NCBI RefSeq assembly: GCF_013149805.1
Contig: NZ_JABEZT010000001.1
Coordinates: 372,001 to 436,000 of the forward strand
DNA from: Isoptericola chiayiensis
GTDB lineage: Bacteria; Actinomycetota; Actinomycetes; Actinomycetales; Cellulomonadaceae
DNA length: 64,000 nt
Direction: 5' to 3'
Part shown: piece after piece, positions 17,828 to 28,710 of the stretch
Position numbering within the stretch: the stretch's first letter is position 1
Layout of the letters: each line of letters opens with the position of its first letter
Made by a program: the position numbers and the translations under genes
Notes under the pieces: model-generated
What the model saw: the letters and a program-made list of their open reading frames with translations, nothing else
What the model was told of the DNA's origin: nothing
The model's database searches: none

Positions 17828-18220
17828 GGGGATCACTCCTGCGGAAGGTCGTGTGCGTGCCGACGGCCAGTGGGAGCCGTCGGCTGCCCGGGACCGGAGG
17901 CCCACGGGCGGGCGGCTGCGTCGGCGTGGGACACGTGACGGACGCGACCGTGGACGCCGCAGGGTCGGCGCAGCGCGCGACACCGGCAGCCGCCCAGTCG
18001 ATCACGGAAATCCGACGGATCCTGCTCTGCGTTCGCACGGTCTCGCAGACCGGCGCCCGTCAGACGTCCCTCGCCGAGGCAACCTGACTACTGTACCCGG
18101 CGTCGTCCCTGCAGCGAAAGCGTCGGACGGCGGCGCACGTCACAGTCCGCGGCCCCGCACGCGCCGACGGCGGCCGCCCCCGCCGGGGCGACCGCCGTCG
18201 TGCACGCGAGGACGAGGTGC
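17828..18220. other. 393-bp non-coding gap between rplY and prs
   Basis: No open frame with family resemblance is seen on either strand. It contains the rplY leader hairpin (GCCGACGG 17859-17866 pairing with CCGTCGGC 17877-17884) and the prs terminator (18165-18200). The remaining 280 bp presumably hold the rplY promoter. A TACTGTAC palindrome (near 18090) is the only other structure noticed. Confidence 0.6.
18165..18200 (-). terminator. 16-bp stem-loop downstream of prs
   Basis: Arms 18165-18180 and 18185-18200 pair over 15 of 16 bases around a CGCC loop. It lies 20 bp beyond the prs stop on the strand of transcription. Confidence 0.7.
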
Positions 18221-19204
18221 TCAACTGTTCCCGTCGAACAGCGAGGTCACCGACCCGTCGTCGAAGACCTCGCGGATGGCGCGGGCGATGAGCGGCGCGA
18301 TGGACAGCACGGTGAGGCTCTCGAACCGCTTCTCGGCGGGGATGGGCAGCGTGTCGGTGACGACGACCTCGAGGGCCCCGGACTCGGAGAGCCGCTGGGC
18401 GGCGGGGTCGGAGAGCACGCCGTGGGTGGCGGCGACGATGACGGACTTGGCGCCGGCGTCCATGCAGACCTTGGCGGCCTCGGAGATGGTGCCGCCGGTG
18501 TCGATGAGGTCGTCGACGAGCACGCAGTCGCGGCCCTCGACGTCGCCGACGACGCGGTTGGCGACGGCCTGGTTGGGTCGGGTGACGTCGCGCGTCTTGT
18601 GCACGAACGCCAGGGGTCCGCCGCCGAGCTTGGCGGCCCACTGCTCGGCGACGCGGATGCGGCCGGCGTCGGGCGAGACGACGGTGACGTTGGAGGTGTC
18701 GACGCGGGTGCGCACGTAGTCGGTGAGCACGGGCATGGCCCACAGGTGGTCGACGGGGCCGTCGAAGAAGCCCTGGATCTGCGCGGTGTGCAGGTCGACG
18801 CTCATGATCCGGTCGGCGCCGGCCGTGTGCAGCATGTCCGCCACCAGACGCGCCGAGATGGGCTCGCGGCCGCGGGACTTCTTGTCCTGACGGGCGTAGG
18901 CGTAGAAGGGCGCGACGACGGTGATGGTGCGGGCGGACGCCCGCTTGGCGGCGTCGACCATGAGCAGGTGCTCCATGAGCCACTGGTTGACCGGCGCGGT
19001 GTGGCTCTGCAGCAGGAAGATGTCCGACCCGCGCACGGACTCGCCGAAGCGGACGTAGGTCTCGCTGTTGGCGAAGTCGTAGGCGGAGGTCGGCAGCAGG
19101 CCGATGCCCAGCTCCTCGGCGACGTCCTCGGCGAGCGCCGGGTGCGCACGGCCGGCGGCGAGGACGAGGGTGCGCTCTCCGGTGCCAGGGATCGAGGTGT
19201 TCAT
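18221..19204 (-). CDS. prs: Ribose-phosphate pyrophosphokinase (PRPP synthetase)
   Basis: The 327-residue product has the class-I PRPP synthetase features. SGDIFLLQ-like strand SDIFLLQS (60-67), RQDKKSRGREPIS (105-117, flexible catalytic loop), the DLHTAQIQGFFD signature (137-148) and the PRPP-binding loop VLVDDLIDTGGT (228-239) are present. It makes PRPP from ribose-5-phosphate and ATP. It sits 78 bp downstream of glmU, probably in the same transcript. Confidence 0.97.
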   Translation of the reverse strand: MNTSIPGTGERTLVLAAGRAHPALAEDVAEELGIGLLPTSAYDFANSETYVRFGESVRGSDIFLLQSHTAPVNQWLMEHLLMVDAAKRASARTITVVAPFYAYARQDKKSRGREPISARLVADMLHTAGADRIMSVDLHTAQIQGFFDGPVDHLWAMPVLTDYVRTRVDTSNVTVVSPDAGRIRVAEQWAAKLGGGPLAFVHKTRDVTRPNQAVANRVVGDVEGRDCVLVDDLIDTGGTISEAAKVCMDAGAKSVIVAATHGVLSDPAAQRLSESGALEVVVTDTLPIPAEKRFESLTVLSIAPLIARAIREVFDDGSVTSLFDGNS

Positions 19205-19282
19205 CTGCGGGGGTTCCTTCGTCGTGCGGCTCGGGTGCGGGCGAGGGTCAGGCGGCCATCGGGCGGGACGTCGGGCAGGACT

Positions 19283-20977
19283 TCAGGCGGATCCGGTCGA
19301 CGCGGAGGCGTCGCCGTCGTCGTCCGTCGAGGGGTTCGCCCCGTTCAGGGCATTGTGCTCGGCGAGCTCACGCTTCGCCTGCGGGGCGAGCGTGGCGTCG
19401 TCGCCGGCGGCGTCGCGGGTGCGCGCCGCGGCCTCGGCGGCGGGGGTGCCGGGGCGGCGGCTCTCGACCCATCCGTCGATGTTCTTCTGCTGGGCGCGGC
19501 TGACGCCGAGCGACCCGGCGGGCACGTCGCGCGTGATGATGCTGCCGGCCGCGGTGTAGGCGCCGTCACCGACGGTGACGGGGGCGACGAACATGTTGTC
19601 GGCGCCGGTGCGGGCGTGCGAGCCGATGACGGTGCGGTGCTTGGCGACGCCGTCGTAGTTGACGGTGACGGACGCGGCGCCGATGTTGGACTGCTCGCCG
19701 ATGACGGCGTCGCCGACGTAGGACAGGTGCGGCACCTTGGACCCGGCGCCGATCTCGGCGTTCTTGGTCTCGACGAACGTGCCGATCTTGCCCTTCGTCC
19801 CGAGCACCGTGCCGGGGCGCAGGTAGGCGAACGGCCCGACGGAGGCGCCCTCGCCGATGACGGACAGCGAGCCGTGGGTGCGCACGACGGTGGCCCCGGC
19901 GCCGATCTCGACGTCGGTCAGCGTGGTGTCCGGGCCGACGGTGGCGCCGGCGGCGACGGTGGTGGCGCCGTGCAGCTGGGTGCCGGGCAGGAGCGTGACG
20001 TCGGGCGCGAGCTCGACGTCGGCGTCGACCCAGGTGGTGGCGGGGTCGACGACGGTGACGCCGTCGCGCATCCAGCGCTCGAGGGTGCGGCGGTTGAGCT
20101 CGGCGCCGAGGGTGGCCAGCGCGAGCCGGTCGTTGACGCCCTCGACGAGCATCGGGTCGTCGGACAGCAGGGCCCGCACGGCCCCGCCCTCGGCACGGGC
20201 GGAGGCGACGACGTCGGTCAGGTACACCTCGCCCTGGGCGTTGTCGCTGCCGAGCCCGCCGAGCCCGCGGCGCAGCACGGCGGCGTCGAACACGTAGACG
20301 GAGGAGTTGATCTCGCGGATCTCGCGCTGTGCGGCGGTGGCGTCCTTGTGCTCGACGATGGCGGTGACGTCGCCGGTGCCGCTCTCGCGCACGATGCGGC
20401 CGTAGCCGGTGGCGTCGTCGAGCTCGGTGGTCAGGATCGTCACGGCGTTGCCGTCGGCGTGGTGGGCGGCGAGCAGCTCGGCGAGGGTGGCGCCGTCGAG
20501 CAGCGGGATGTCCCCGGCCAGGACGACGACGGCGCCGTCGACGCCGTCGCCGAGGGGGTGCTCGCCGTCCTCGTCGTCGTGCACCGTGTCGCTCTGCGCG
20601 AGCGTCGCGGCACGGGTGGCGTGCACGCGGGCGTCGAGGGCGTCGAGGGCGCACTGCACGGCCCGTCCGGTGCCGGGGATCTCGTCCTGGTCGACGACGA
20701 GGGCACCGGCGTCGAGGTCGAGCGCGGCGGCGGCGACCTGCTCGCGCTCGTGCCGCACGACGACGGCGAGGTGCTCGGGGGCGAGCTCGCCGGCGGCGGT
20801 CATGGCGTGGCCGAGCATCGTGCGCCCGCCGAGGGCGTGCAGCACCTTGGGCGTCGCGGACTTCATCCGGGTGCCCTGGCCGGCGGCGAGGACGACGACG
20901 GCGGCGGGCCGTGGCGTCTGCTGCGGTGCGGGCGTCTGGTCTGCGGTCGTCTCGCCGTGAGGGGCCGTGGCTACCAC
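19283..20977 (-). CDS. glmU: Bifunctional GlcNAc-1-P uridyltransferase / GlcN-1-P acetyltransferase
   Basis: The 564-residue product carries the pyrophosphorylase motif VVVLAAGQGTRMKS (27-40), GDIPLLD, the YGRIVR segment and a C-terminal left-handed beta-helix with LRPGTVLGTKGKIGTFVETK, HLSYVGDAVIG and NYDGVAKHRTVIG. It makes UDP-GlcNAc for peptidoglycan. It is longer than the usual 450-500 residues because of an acidic insertion (about residues 125-150, HDDEDGEHP) and an 85-residue Ala/Asp-rich tail. GTG 20977 was chosen because GGAG stands five bases upstream. Frames continuing further upstream run into tRNA-Gln. Confidence 0.95.
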   Translation of the reverse strand: MVATAPHGETTADQTPAPQQTPRPAAVVVLAAGQGTRMKSATPKVLHALGGRTMLGHAMTAAGELAPEHLAVVVRHEREQVAAAALDLDAGALVVDQDEIPGTGRAVQCALDALDARVHATRAATLAQSDTVHDDEDGEHPLGDGVDGAVVVLAGDIPLLDGATLAELLAAHHADGNAVTILTTELDDATGYGRIVRESGTGDVTAIVEHKDATAAQREIREINSSVYVFDAAVLRRGLGGLGSDNAQGEVYLTDVVASARAEGGAVRALLSDDPMLVEGVNDRLALATLGAELNRRTLERWMRDGVTVVDPATTWVDADVELAPDVTLLPGTQLHGATTVAAGATVGPDTTLTDVEIGAGATVVRTHGSLSVIGEGASVGPFAYLRPGTVLGTKGKIGTFVETKNAEIGAGSKVPHLSYVGDAVIGEQSNIGAASVTVNYDGVAKHRTVIGSHARTGADNMFVAPVTVGDGAYTAAGSIITRDVPAGSLGVSRAQQKNIDGWVESRRPGTPAAEAAARTRDAAGDDATLAPQAKRELAEHNALNGANPSTDDDGDASASTGSA

Positions 20978-21010
20978 CGGTGCTCCGTCTCTGTCGGGGT
21001 CTCGCGCGGG

Positions 21011-21082
21011 CTCCGCCCCCAGGATTCGAACCTGGACCAAGGGCACCAAAAACCCTTGTGCTGCCGATTACACCAAGGCGGA
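21011..21082 (-). tRNA. tRNA-Gln (anticodon UUG)
   Basis: The minus strand folds as a cloverleaf. The acceptor TCCGCCT pairs with GGGCGGA, the anticodon loop TTTTGGT gives UUG, and the T-arm is CCAGG-TTCGAAT-CCTGG. No 3' CCA is encoded. It lies 33 bp upstream of the glmU start in the same orientation. Confidence 0.93.
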
Positions 21083-21253
21083 CCGGACGACGACGGTGAC
21101 CCTCCGGCGTGCGGGCCCGGGCCTGCCGTCGCTCGTCGGTCCTCAGTCTGCCAGGTCGTCGGCAGTGGGTCGGACCGGATCCACGCCTCGGCGGCGGCCT
21201 GCGTCGTGGGGCGGACCACATCCCGCGGTGGACACACCCGGCACAATGGACGC

Positions 21254-21895
21254 ATGCCTGCCGAACCTCGCGACGCCAAGCGCGCCCCGCGCGCCCGCAT
21301 GACGGCGAGCCAGCGCCGCGAGCAGCTCCTGGCGGTAAGCCGCGGCCTGTTCGCGACGAAGGGCTTCGACGGCACGAGCGTGGAGGAGATCGCCTCGACG
21401 GCGGGCGTGTCGAAGCCGGTGGTGTACGAGCACTTCGGCGGCAAGGAGGGCATCTACGCGGTCATCGTGGACCGTGAGGTCCAGTCCCTGACCGGTGCGC
21501 TGACGGGTGCGCTGGCCGAGGGCGGGCACCCGAAGGTGATGGTGGAGCGCACGGCGCTGGCGCTGCTCGGCTACATCGAGTCCTCGGAGGACGGGTTCCG
21601 CATCCTCGTGCGCGACTCCCCCGTCGCCCAGGCCACGGGCACGTTCTCCTCGTTGATCGGCGACGTCGCCACCCAGGTGGAGCACATCCTGGCCGACGAG
21701 TTCCGCAGCAACGGCCTGGACCCCAAGATCGCCCCGCTGTACGCGCAGATGCTGGTCGGCATGGTGGCCCTGACCGGCCAGTACTGGCTGGACGCCCGCC
21801 GCCCCAAGAAGGCCGACGTCGCCGCGCACCTGGTCAACCTGGCGTGGAACGGCCTGGCGGGCATGGAGCGCAAGCCGGGTCTGATCGGCCGCTGA
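21254..21895 (+). CDS. TetR-family transcriptional regulator (glmU-linked)
   Basis: The 213-residue protein has a TetR HTH at about 17-65 (REQLLAVSRGLFATKGFDGT, then VEEIASTAGVSKPVVYEHFG), followed by an all-helical ligand domain. It is divergent from tRNA-Gln/glmU, the same position as the TetR gene beside glmU in mycobacteria. Its ligand and targets are unknown. ATG 21254 has no clear ribosome-binding site, and ATG 21299 just before TASQRREQ is an alternative. Confidence 0.88.
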   Translation: MPAEPRDAKRAPRARMTASQRREQLLAVSRGLFATKGFDGTSVEEIASTAGVSKPVVYEHFGGKEGIYAVIVDREVQSLTGALTGALAEGGHPKVMVERTALALLGYIESSEDGFRILVRDSPVAQATGTFSSLIGDVATQVEHILADEFRSNGLDPKIAPLYAQMLVGMVALTGQYWLDARRPKKADVAAHLVNLAWNGLAGMERKPGLIGR

Positions 21896-21951
21896 CCTCG
21901 AGGGCACGGTCCTGCCACGGCCTACCACGGGCCCGGCACGTCGACCCCGGT

Positions 21952-22015
21952 CGCTGTGGGCATGGAATCTGCAGGTCCGCAGCGGTCCGGACCCGCAGAT
22001 TTCATGCCCACAGCG
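21952..22015. repeat. Long inverted repeat ending TGTGGGC...GCCCACA
   Basis: Arms 21952-21972 and 21995-22015 match over 20 of 21 bases around a 22-nt loop that itself contains GGTCC/GGACC. It lies 56 bp after the TetR stop and 53 bp before marR. It may terminate tetR. The ends share TGTGGGC/GCCCACA with the element at 44191-44259. Confidence 0.75.
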
Positions 22016-22068
22016 CGGACGGCGCGTCAAGATTCTTGACGTCGAGACACCGGCGCTAGGCTGGACGG

Positions 22069-22575
22069 ATGGACAGCACGCAGCACGCCGGCGACGAGGT
22101 CGACCGCATCGTCGCCGCCTGGCAGCGCGAACGTCCCGACCTGGACGTCGAGCCGCTGACCGTCTTCTCCCGCGTCAGCCGCCTCGCCCGCCACCTCGAC
22201 CGGGCGCGCCGCATCGCGTTCGAGCGGCACCACCTCGAGACGTGGGAGTTCGACGTACTCTCGGCCCTCCGCCGCGCCGGCGAGCCGTACCGCCTCTCCC
22301 CCGGCCGCCTCGTCGCGCAGACCCTCGTCACCAGCGGCACCATGACCAACCGCATCGACCGGCTCGAGCAGCGCGGCCTCGTCGAACGGCACCGCTCCCC
22401 CGACGACCGCCGCGGCGTCCTCGTCCACCTCACCGCCGCCGGCCGCGCCCGCGTCGACGCCGCGATGAGCGACCTGCTCGACGTCGAGGCCCAGGTCCTC
22501 GACGCCCTGCCCGCCGCGGAACGTCCGCGGCTCGCCGCCCTCCTGAGGACCCTCGGCGCCCAGTTCGATGAGTAG
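22069..22575 (+). CDS. MarR-family transcriptional regulator
   Basis: The 168-residue winged-helix protein carries WEFDVLSALRRAGEPYRLSP and TSGTMTNRIDRLEQRGLVER, the recognition helix, near 55-107. The wing RHRSPDDRRGVLVHLTAAGR follows, the canonical MarR DxRxxxVxLT stretch. It overlaps the start of the downstream transporter gene by 8 bp, so it probably regulates that exporter or importer in response to a small molecule. Confidence 0.9.
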   Translation: MDSTQHAGDEVDRIVAAWQRERPDLDVEPLTVFSRVSRLARHLDRARRIAFERHHLETWEFDVLSALRRAGEPYRLSPGRLVAQTLVTSGTMTNRIDRLEQRGLVERHRSPDDRRGVLVHLTAAGRARVDAAMSDLLDVEAQVLDALPAAERPRLAALLRTLGAQFDE

Positions 22576-23866
22576 CGCCGACGACGGCGGCACCCCGGCC
22601 GACCGGTCGGCGTCCGGCCCCGGCGGCTCCGGGTCCGACGGCTCCGGGTCCGGCGGCTCCGGGTCCGACGGCGGCACCCGCCCGGGTGCGGCGCTCGCCG
22701 CGGGTGCCGGCGGACTCGTCCTCGCGGCCCTGCTGCTGGTGTCGGTCAACCTGCGCGCCCCGCTGACCGCGCTGGCACCGGTGGTGGACGACGTCGCCAC
22801 CGGACTGGGGATGACCTCGGCGGGCGTCGGCCTGCTGACCTCCATCCCCGTGCTGTCCTTCGCGCTGTGCACACCGGCCGCTGCGGCCCTGGTGGGTCGC
22901 TGGGGTCCGGAACGCGCCCTCGTCCTCGCGCTGGTCGCCGTGCTCGGCGGCACCCTGCTGCGCTCCGGTGGCTCGGTCACGACAGCACTGGCCGGCACCG
23001 CGGTGCTCGGCGTCGGCATCACCCTCGGCAACGTCGCCGTCCCGGTGATCATCACCCGCGACTTCCGACGCCGCGCCGCCGGGGTGACCGGCGCCTACAC
23101 GGCGACGATGAACGCCGGGTCCACCGTCACGACCCTCTTCACCGCACCGCTCGCCGCCGCGTTCGGATGGCAGTGGGCCCTGGCGGGCTGGGGCGTGCTG
23201 GCGGTCGCAGCACTGGTCGCCTGGGTTCCCGCCGGCCGCACGCTGGCCGCCCGGCACGCCGGAGCACCGCCGTCGGGCACCACGCCGCAGGCGGCGGACG
23301 CGACGGTGCAGCGCGGCCTGGCCGTCCTGCTCATGGTGGCGTTCGCCGGGCAGACGTCCGGCTACTACGCGATGTCGACCTGGCTGCCGTCGATCCTGGC
23401 CGACCGGATCGGGTTCGACGCCGCGGCCGCCGGGGGTGCAGCCGCCCCGTTCCAGCTCGCCGCCGTGGCGGGCGCGTTCCTGGTGCCGCTGGGTCTGCGC
23501 GGACGCCTGTCCGAGCGGACCGTCGCGACCGTGCTGTGCACGTTCTGGATGAGCCTGCCGGTGCTCCTGCTCGTGGCGCCGCAGGCCTGGTGGGTCGGGG
23601 TGTGCCTGGCGGGCGCCGCACAGGGCGGCGTGTTCACCGTGATCTTCACCCTCATCGCGCGACGCTCGCCGTCCGTGGCTGCCGCCCGCCGGACCTCCGC
23701 CGTCGTGCAGACGGGCGGCTACGCCTGCGGAGCGCTGGCCCCGACGCTGCTGGGTGCGTTGCACGAGGCCACCGGCTCGTGGACGGCGTCGCTCGGCGTG
23801 ATCGTCGGGCTGGTGGTGGCGATGGCGGCGGCGCTGTGGGTCGCGGCGGGCGATCGGGGCCGCTGA
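22568..23866 (+). CDS. MFS transporter, CynX/NimT type
   Basis: The 432-residue protein has 12 predicted membrane spans. VSVNLRAPLTALAPV at the first span (about 58-72) is characteristic of the cyanate/2-nitroimidazole transporter group. The first 45 residues are a Gly-Ser-Asp stretch encoded by a near-perfect nucleotide repeat (GGCTCCGGGTCCGACGGC-like units, 22621-22675). ATG 22568 overlaps the marR stop. The substrate is unknown. Confidence 0.85.
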   Translation: MSSADDGGTPADRSASGPGGSGSDGSGSGGSGSDGGTRPGAALAAGAGGLVLAALLLVSVNLRAPLTALAPVVDDVATGLGMTSAGVGLLTSIPVLSFALCTPAAAALVGRWGPERALVLALVAVLGGTLLRSGGSVTTALAGTAVLGVGITLGNVAVPVIITRDFRRRAAGVTGAYTATMNAGSTVTTLFTAPLAAAFGWQWALAGWGVLAVAALVAWVPAGRTLAARHAGAPPSGTTPQAADATVQRGLAVLLMVAFAGQTSGYYAMSTWLPSILADRIGFDAAAAGGAAAPFQLAAVAGAFLVPLGLRGRLSERTVATVLCTFWMSLPVLLLVAPQAWWVGVCLAGAAQGGVFTVIFTLIARRSPSVAAARRTSAVVQTGGYACGALAPTLLGALHEATGSWTASLGVIVGLVVAMAAALWVAAGDRGR

Positions 23867-23873
23867 CGTCCGG

Positions 23874-24770
23874 TCAGGCCGGCTGGGCGACGGCGAGGTT
23901 GGCCTCCCCGAGCAGCTCGAGCAGGCGCGTGGCGGTCGGTTCCGCCGTCGGCCCCGAGACCGCCGAGACGACCCACTGCGGGGTGGTCCCGGCAGGCAGC
24001 TCGAGGGTCACCAGGCCGGCGGCCTGCGGCTTGGCGGCCACGTGCTGCGGCACGACGGCGACCCCCAGGCCGCGCTGGACGAAGTCGAGCAGCGTGTGGA
24101 CGTCGTCGACGCTCATCCGCACCCGGCGCTCGAGGTGGCGGTCGGCGAACGCCGCGTCCACGAGCTGCCGGATGGCCCAGGGCTCCCGGAAGTCCACGAA
24201 GTCGCGGACGGCCAGGTCCTCCCACGTGACCTGGTCGGAGCGGGCCAGGTCGTCGGTGGGGTGCACCAGGCCGACCACGGGCCGGCGGCCGAGCTCGAGC
24301 CTCCGCAGCGAGCCGAGATGCTGCGTGGTGGCGAGGAACGCGACGTCGAGCTCCCCGCCGCGCACCTGCGCGGCGAGCTCGGCGGACCCCGCCTGGGTGA
24401 ACTGGACGTCGACGAGCGGGTACCGCAGCCGGAAGCGCTCCAGCAGCGGGCCGACGTCGACCACACCGAGGCACTGCTCGGACCCGAGCCGCAGCCGGCC
24501 GGAGAGCTGCTGGCTCGCTCGCGCGACGGCGTCGCGGCCCGCGGACGCCTGGGCGAGCATGCGCCGGGCGAACGGCAGCAGCGCGCGGCCGGCGTCCGTC
24601 AGCGCCACCTGTCGCGTGGTGCGGGCGAACAGCGACGCGCCCAGCTCCTTCTCCAGGTTGCGGATGGCGGCGGACAGCCCGGACTGGGTCACCCCGCACA
24701 GCGCGGCCGCGCGGGTGAAGTGGCCTTCCTCGGCCACCGCCACCAGGTACTCCATCTGCCGCAGCTCCAT
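23874..24770 (-). CDS. LysR-family transcriptional regulator
   Basis: The 298-residue protein has the LysR HTH at 1-60 (MELRQMEYLVAVAEEGHFTR, then SGLSAAIRNLEKELGASLF) and an effector domain from about 90. It is divergent from two aldo-keto reductase genes. The 110-bp gap contains an 11-bp-arm inverted repeat of LysR operator shape. It therefore probably controls the reductases and itself. It converges on the MFS gene with a 7-bp gap. Confidence 0.92.
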   Translation of the reverse strand: MELRQMEYLVAVAEEGHFTRAAALCGVTQSGLSAAIRNLEKELGASLFARTTRQVALTDAGRALLPFARRMLAQASAGRDAVARASQQLSGRLRLGSEQCLGVVDVGPLLERFRLRYPLVDVQFTQAGSAELAAQVRGGELDVAFLATTQHLGSLRRLELGRRPVVGLVHPTDDLARSDQVTWEDLAVRDFVDFREPWAIRQLVDAAFADRHLERRVRMSVDDVHTLLDFVQRGLGVAVVPQHVAAKPQAAGLVTLELPAGTTPQWVVSAVSGPTAEPTATRLLELLGEANLAVAQPA

Positions 24771-24793
24771 CGATCACTCCCGTTGCTGAATCC

Positions 24794-24819
24794 GATGAGT
24801 TCAAGTTGTTGGACTCATC
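24794..24819. promoter_or_regulatory. Candidate LysR operator
   Basis: GATGAGTTCAA (24794-24804) and TTGGACTCATC (24809-24819) form an inverted repeat with 10 of 11 bases matching around GTTG. It sits 24 bp before the lysR start and 62 bp before the reductase start, the usual place of a LysR regulatory binding site. Confidence 0.6.
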
Positions 24820-24880
24820 ACCGGTTCCTTCCTATCGTCGAACCCGCAGTCACCACAAGGTCGTCGAGACGAGGAGAACC

Positions 24881-25741
24881 GTGGAATCTCGCACCATCGG
24901 ACACCACACTGTCAGCGCCGTCGGTCTCGGCGGGATGCCGCTGTCCATCGAGGGACGCCCCGACCGCGACCGCGCGATCGCCACCGTCCACGCCGCCCTC
25001 GACGCGGGCGTCACGCTCATCGACACCGCCGACGCCTACCACCGCGACGCCGGCGAGGTCGGCCACAACGAGGAGCTCGTCGCCGAGGCCCTGCGCAGCT
25101 GGGGCGGCGACCCCTCCGCCGTGCTCGTCGCGACCAAGGGCGGGCACCTGCGCCCAGGCGACGGGTCCTGGACGAAGGACGGCCGTCCCGAGCACCTCAA
25201 GGCCGCGGCCAAGGCCTCCGCCCAGCGCCTCGGCGTCGACGCGATCGGCCTCTACCAGTTCCACCGCCCCGACCCGTCCGTGCCCTACGCCGAGTCCATC
25301 GGCGCGCTGGTCGAGCTCCTCGACGAGGGCGTCATCCAGCAGGCCGGCATCTCCAACGCGGACGTCGCCCAGATCGACGAGGCGAACGAGGTGCTCGGCG
25401 GACGCCTCGCCTCCGTGCAGAACCAGTTCTCGCCCGCCTTCCGTTCCAGCCTGGGCGAGCTGCAGCACTGCGCCGAGCTCGGCATCGCGTTCCTGCCCTG
25501 GTCGCCGCTCGGAGGCATCGCCCGGGCAAGTGAGGTCGGCACGGCCCACGCGGCGTTCGGCCGCGTCGCCGAGAGCCGCGGCGTCAGCCCCCAGCAGGTC
25601 ACGCTCGCCTGGGAGCTCGCGCTCGCACCCGTCGTCGTGCCCATCCCCGGGTCCTCGCGGCCCGCGAGCATCCAGGACTCCGTCCGCGCCGTCGACCTGG
25701 ACCTCACCGCCGACGAGCTCGCCGAGCTCTCGGCCTCCTGA
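24881..25741 (+). CDS. Aldo/keto reductase
   Basis: The 286-residue (beta/alpha)8 protein has the AKR tetrad D48, Y53, K86 and H128 (LIDTADAYH, VATKGG, QFHRPD) and a C-terminal NADPH-phosphate loop VPIPGSSRPASIQ. The GTG start at 24881 follows GAGGAG by 4 bp. It is the first gene under the divergent LysR, and a second AKR follows 26 bp later. The substrate is unknown. Confidence 0.88.
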   Translation: MESRTIGHHTVSAVGLGGMPLSIEGRPDRDRAIATVHAALDAGVTLIDTADAYHRDAGEVGHNEELVAEALRSWGGDPSAVLVATKGGHLRPGDGSWTKDGRPEHLKAAAKASAQRLGVDAIGLYQFHRPDPSVPYAESIGALVELLDEGVIQQAGISNADVAQIDEANEVLGGRLASVQNQFSPAFRSSLGELQHCAELGIAFLPWSPLGGIARASEVGTAHAAFGRVAESRGVSPQQVTLAWELALAPVVVPIPGSSRPASIQDSVRAVDLDLTADELAELSAS

Positions 25742-25767
25742 CCCACCGCACCACACCGAGGAGATCC

Positions 25768-26703
25768 ATGAAGACCGTCCCCCTGGGCACCACGGGCCGC
25801 CAGGTCCCCAACGTCGTCCTCGGCCTGATGCGCATCGCGCAGATGGACGACGACGCCGTGCGCACCCTGGTGCGCACCGCCCGCGACGCCGGCATCGACT
25901 TCGTCGACCACGCCGACGTCTACGGCGAGGAGCTGCACGGCTGCGAGCGCCGGTTCGCCGAGGCCATGCAGCTCACGTCGTCGCAGCGCGAGGAGCTGAC
26001 CATCCAGTCGAAGGCCGGCATCGTGCCGGACGGGCCGTACTTCGACTACTCGTACGACCACCTCGTGTCCTCCGTCGAGGGCTCTCTGGAGGCGCTGGGC
26101 ACCGACTACCTCGACGTGCTGCTGCTGCACCGTCCCGACGCGCTGGTGGAGCCGGACGAGGTCGCCCGCGCGTTCGACCACCTGGAGTCGAGCGGCAAGG
26201 TGCGCGCCTTCGGCGTCTCCAACCACACGCCCGGCCAGATCGAGCTGCTGAAGAAGTCGGTGCGCCAGCCTCTGGTGGCCAACCAGGTGCAGCTCTCGAT
26301 CACGCATGCACCGCTCGTGGCGCAGGGCGTGGCGGCCAACATGGCCGGGCTGGACCAGTCGGCCGTGCGCGACGGTGGCGGGCTGCTCGACTACTGCCGC
26401 CTGCACGACATCACCGTGCAGGCCTGGTCGCCGTTCCAGGCCGGGTTCTTCACCGGGGTGTTCCTCGGCTCCGAGGAGTACCCGGAGCTCAACGCCGTCA
26501 TCGACCGGCTGGCCGCGAAGTACGACGTGCCCGCCATCGCGATCGCAACCGCGTGGATCACCCGGCACCCCGCCGGGATGCAGGTGGTCCTCGGCACGAC
26601 GACGCCGGAGCGCGTCGCCGGTGCCGCGCAGGGTTCCGACGTCCCCCTGACCCGGGCCGAGTGGTACGAGCTGTTCCGCGCGGCGGGCTACACCGTGCCG
26701 TAG
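25768..26703 (+). CDS. Aldo/keto reductase, YdhF-like
   Basis: The 311-residue protein carries the AKR tetrad D47, Y52, K82 and H121 (FVDHADVYG, SKAG, LLHRPD). It has the YdhF-group features MQLTSSQREELTIQSKAGI and VSNHTPGQIELL. It is unlike the preceding reductase in sequence, so the pair is not a recent duplication. A bidirectional hairpin follows at 26710. Confidence 0.88.
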   Translation: MKTVPLGTTGRQVPNVVLGLMRIAQMDDDAVRTLVRTARDAGIDFVDHADVYGEELHGCERRFAEAMQLTSSQREELTIQSKAGIVPDGPYFDYSYDHLVSSVEGSLEALGTDYLDVLLLHRPDALVEPDEVARAFDHLESSGKVRAFGVSNHTPGQIELLKKSVRQPLVANQVQLSITHAPLVAQGVAANMAGLDQSAVRDGGGLLDYCRLHDITVQAWSPFQAGFFTGVFLGSEEYPELNAVIDRLAAKYDVPAIAIATAWITRHPAGMQVVLGTTTPERVAGAAQGSDVPLTRAEWYELFRAAGYTVP

Positions 26704-26709
26704 CAGGGA

Positions 26710-26754
26710 CGACGGCGGCCGGCCCGGGGTGCGTTCCCGGACCGGCCGCCGTCG
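26710..26754. terminator. Bidirectional 19-bp stem-loop between convergent genes
   Basis: Arms 26710-26728 and 26736-26754 match over 18 of 19 bases. It starts 7 bp after the AKR stop and would also end leftward transcription of the ABC-F gene. Confidence 0.78.
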
Positions 26755-26834
26755 CGCGGGGGCCTCACGGACGCCGAGGGCCGGTACACGCCCGGACGCA
26801 CCGAGAGGTTGAGTGCCGCCGTCGTCCGGCTCGT

Positions 26835-28673
<1,839 letters not shown>

Positions 28674-28710
28674 CCGAGAAGGGTAGTCGCCGCCCGTCGC
28701 CCCACCCTCA

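Noticed and set aside
18200-21250. Rightward open frame across prs and glmU leading into tetR.
   Set aside because: It is antisense shadow: the leftward frames encode full-length Prs and GlmU, and the rightward frame crosses tRNA-Gln. Only the TetR part from 21254 is coding.
22621-22675. Gly-Ser coding repeat at the start of the CynX-type transporter considered as a mobile repeat.
   Set aside because: It is a simple in-frame tandem duplication giving a flexible tail and shows no relation to the 20-bp family.
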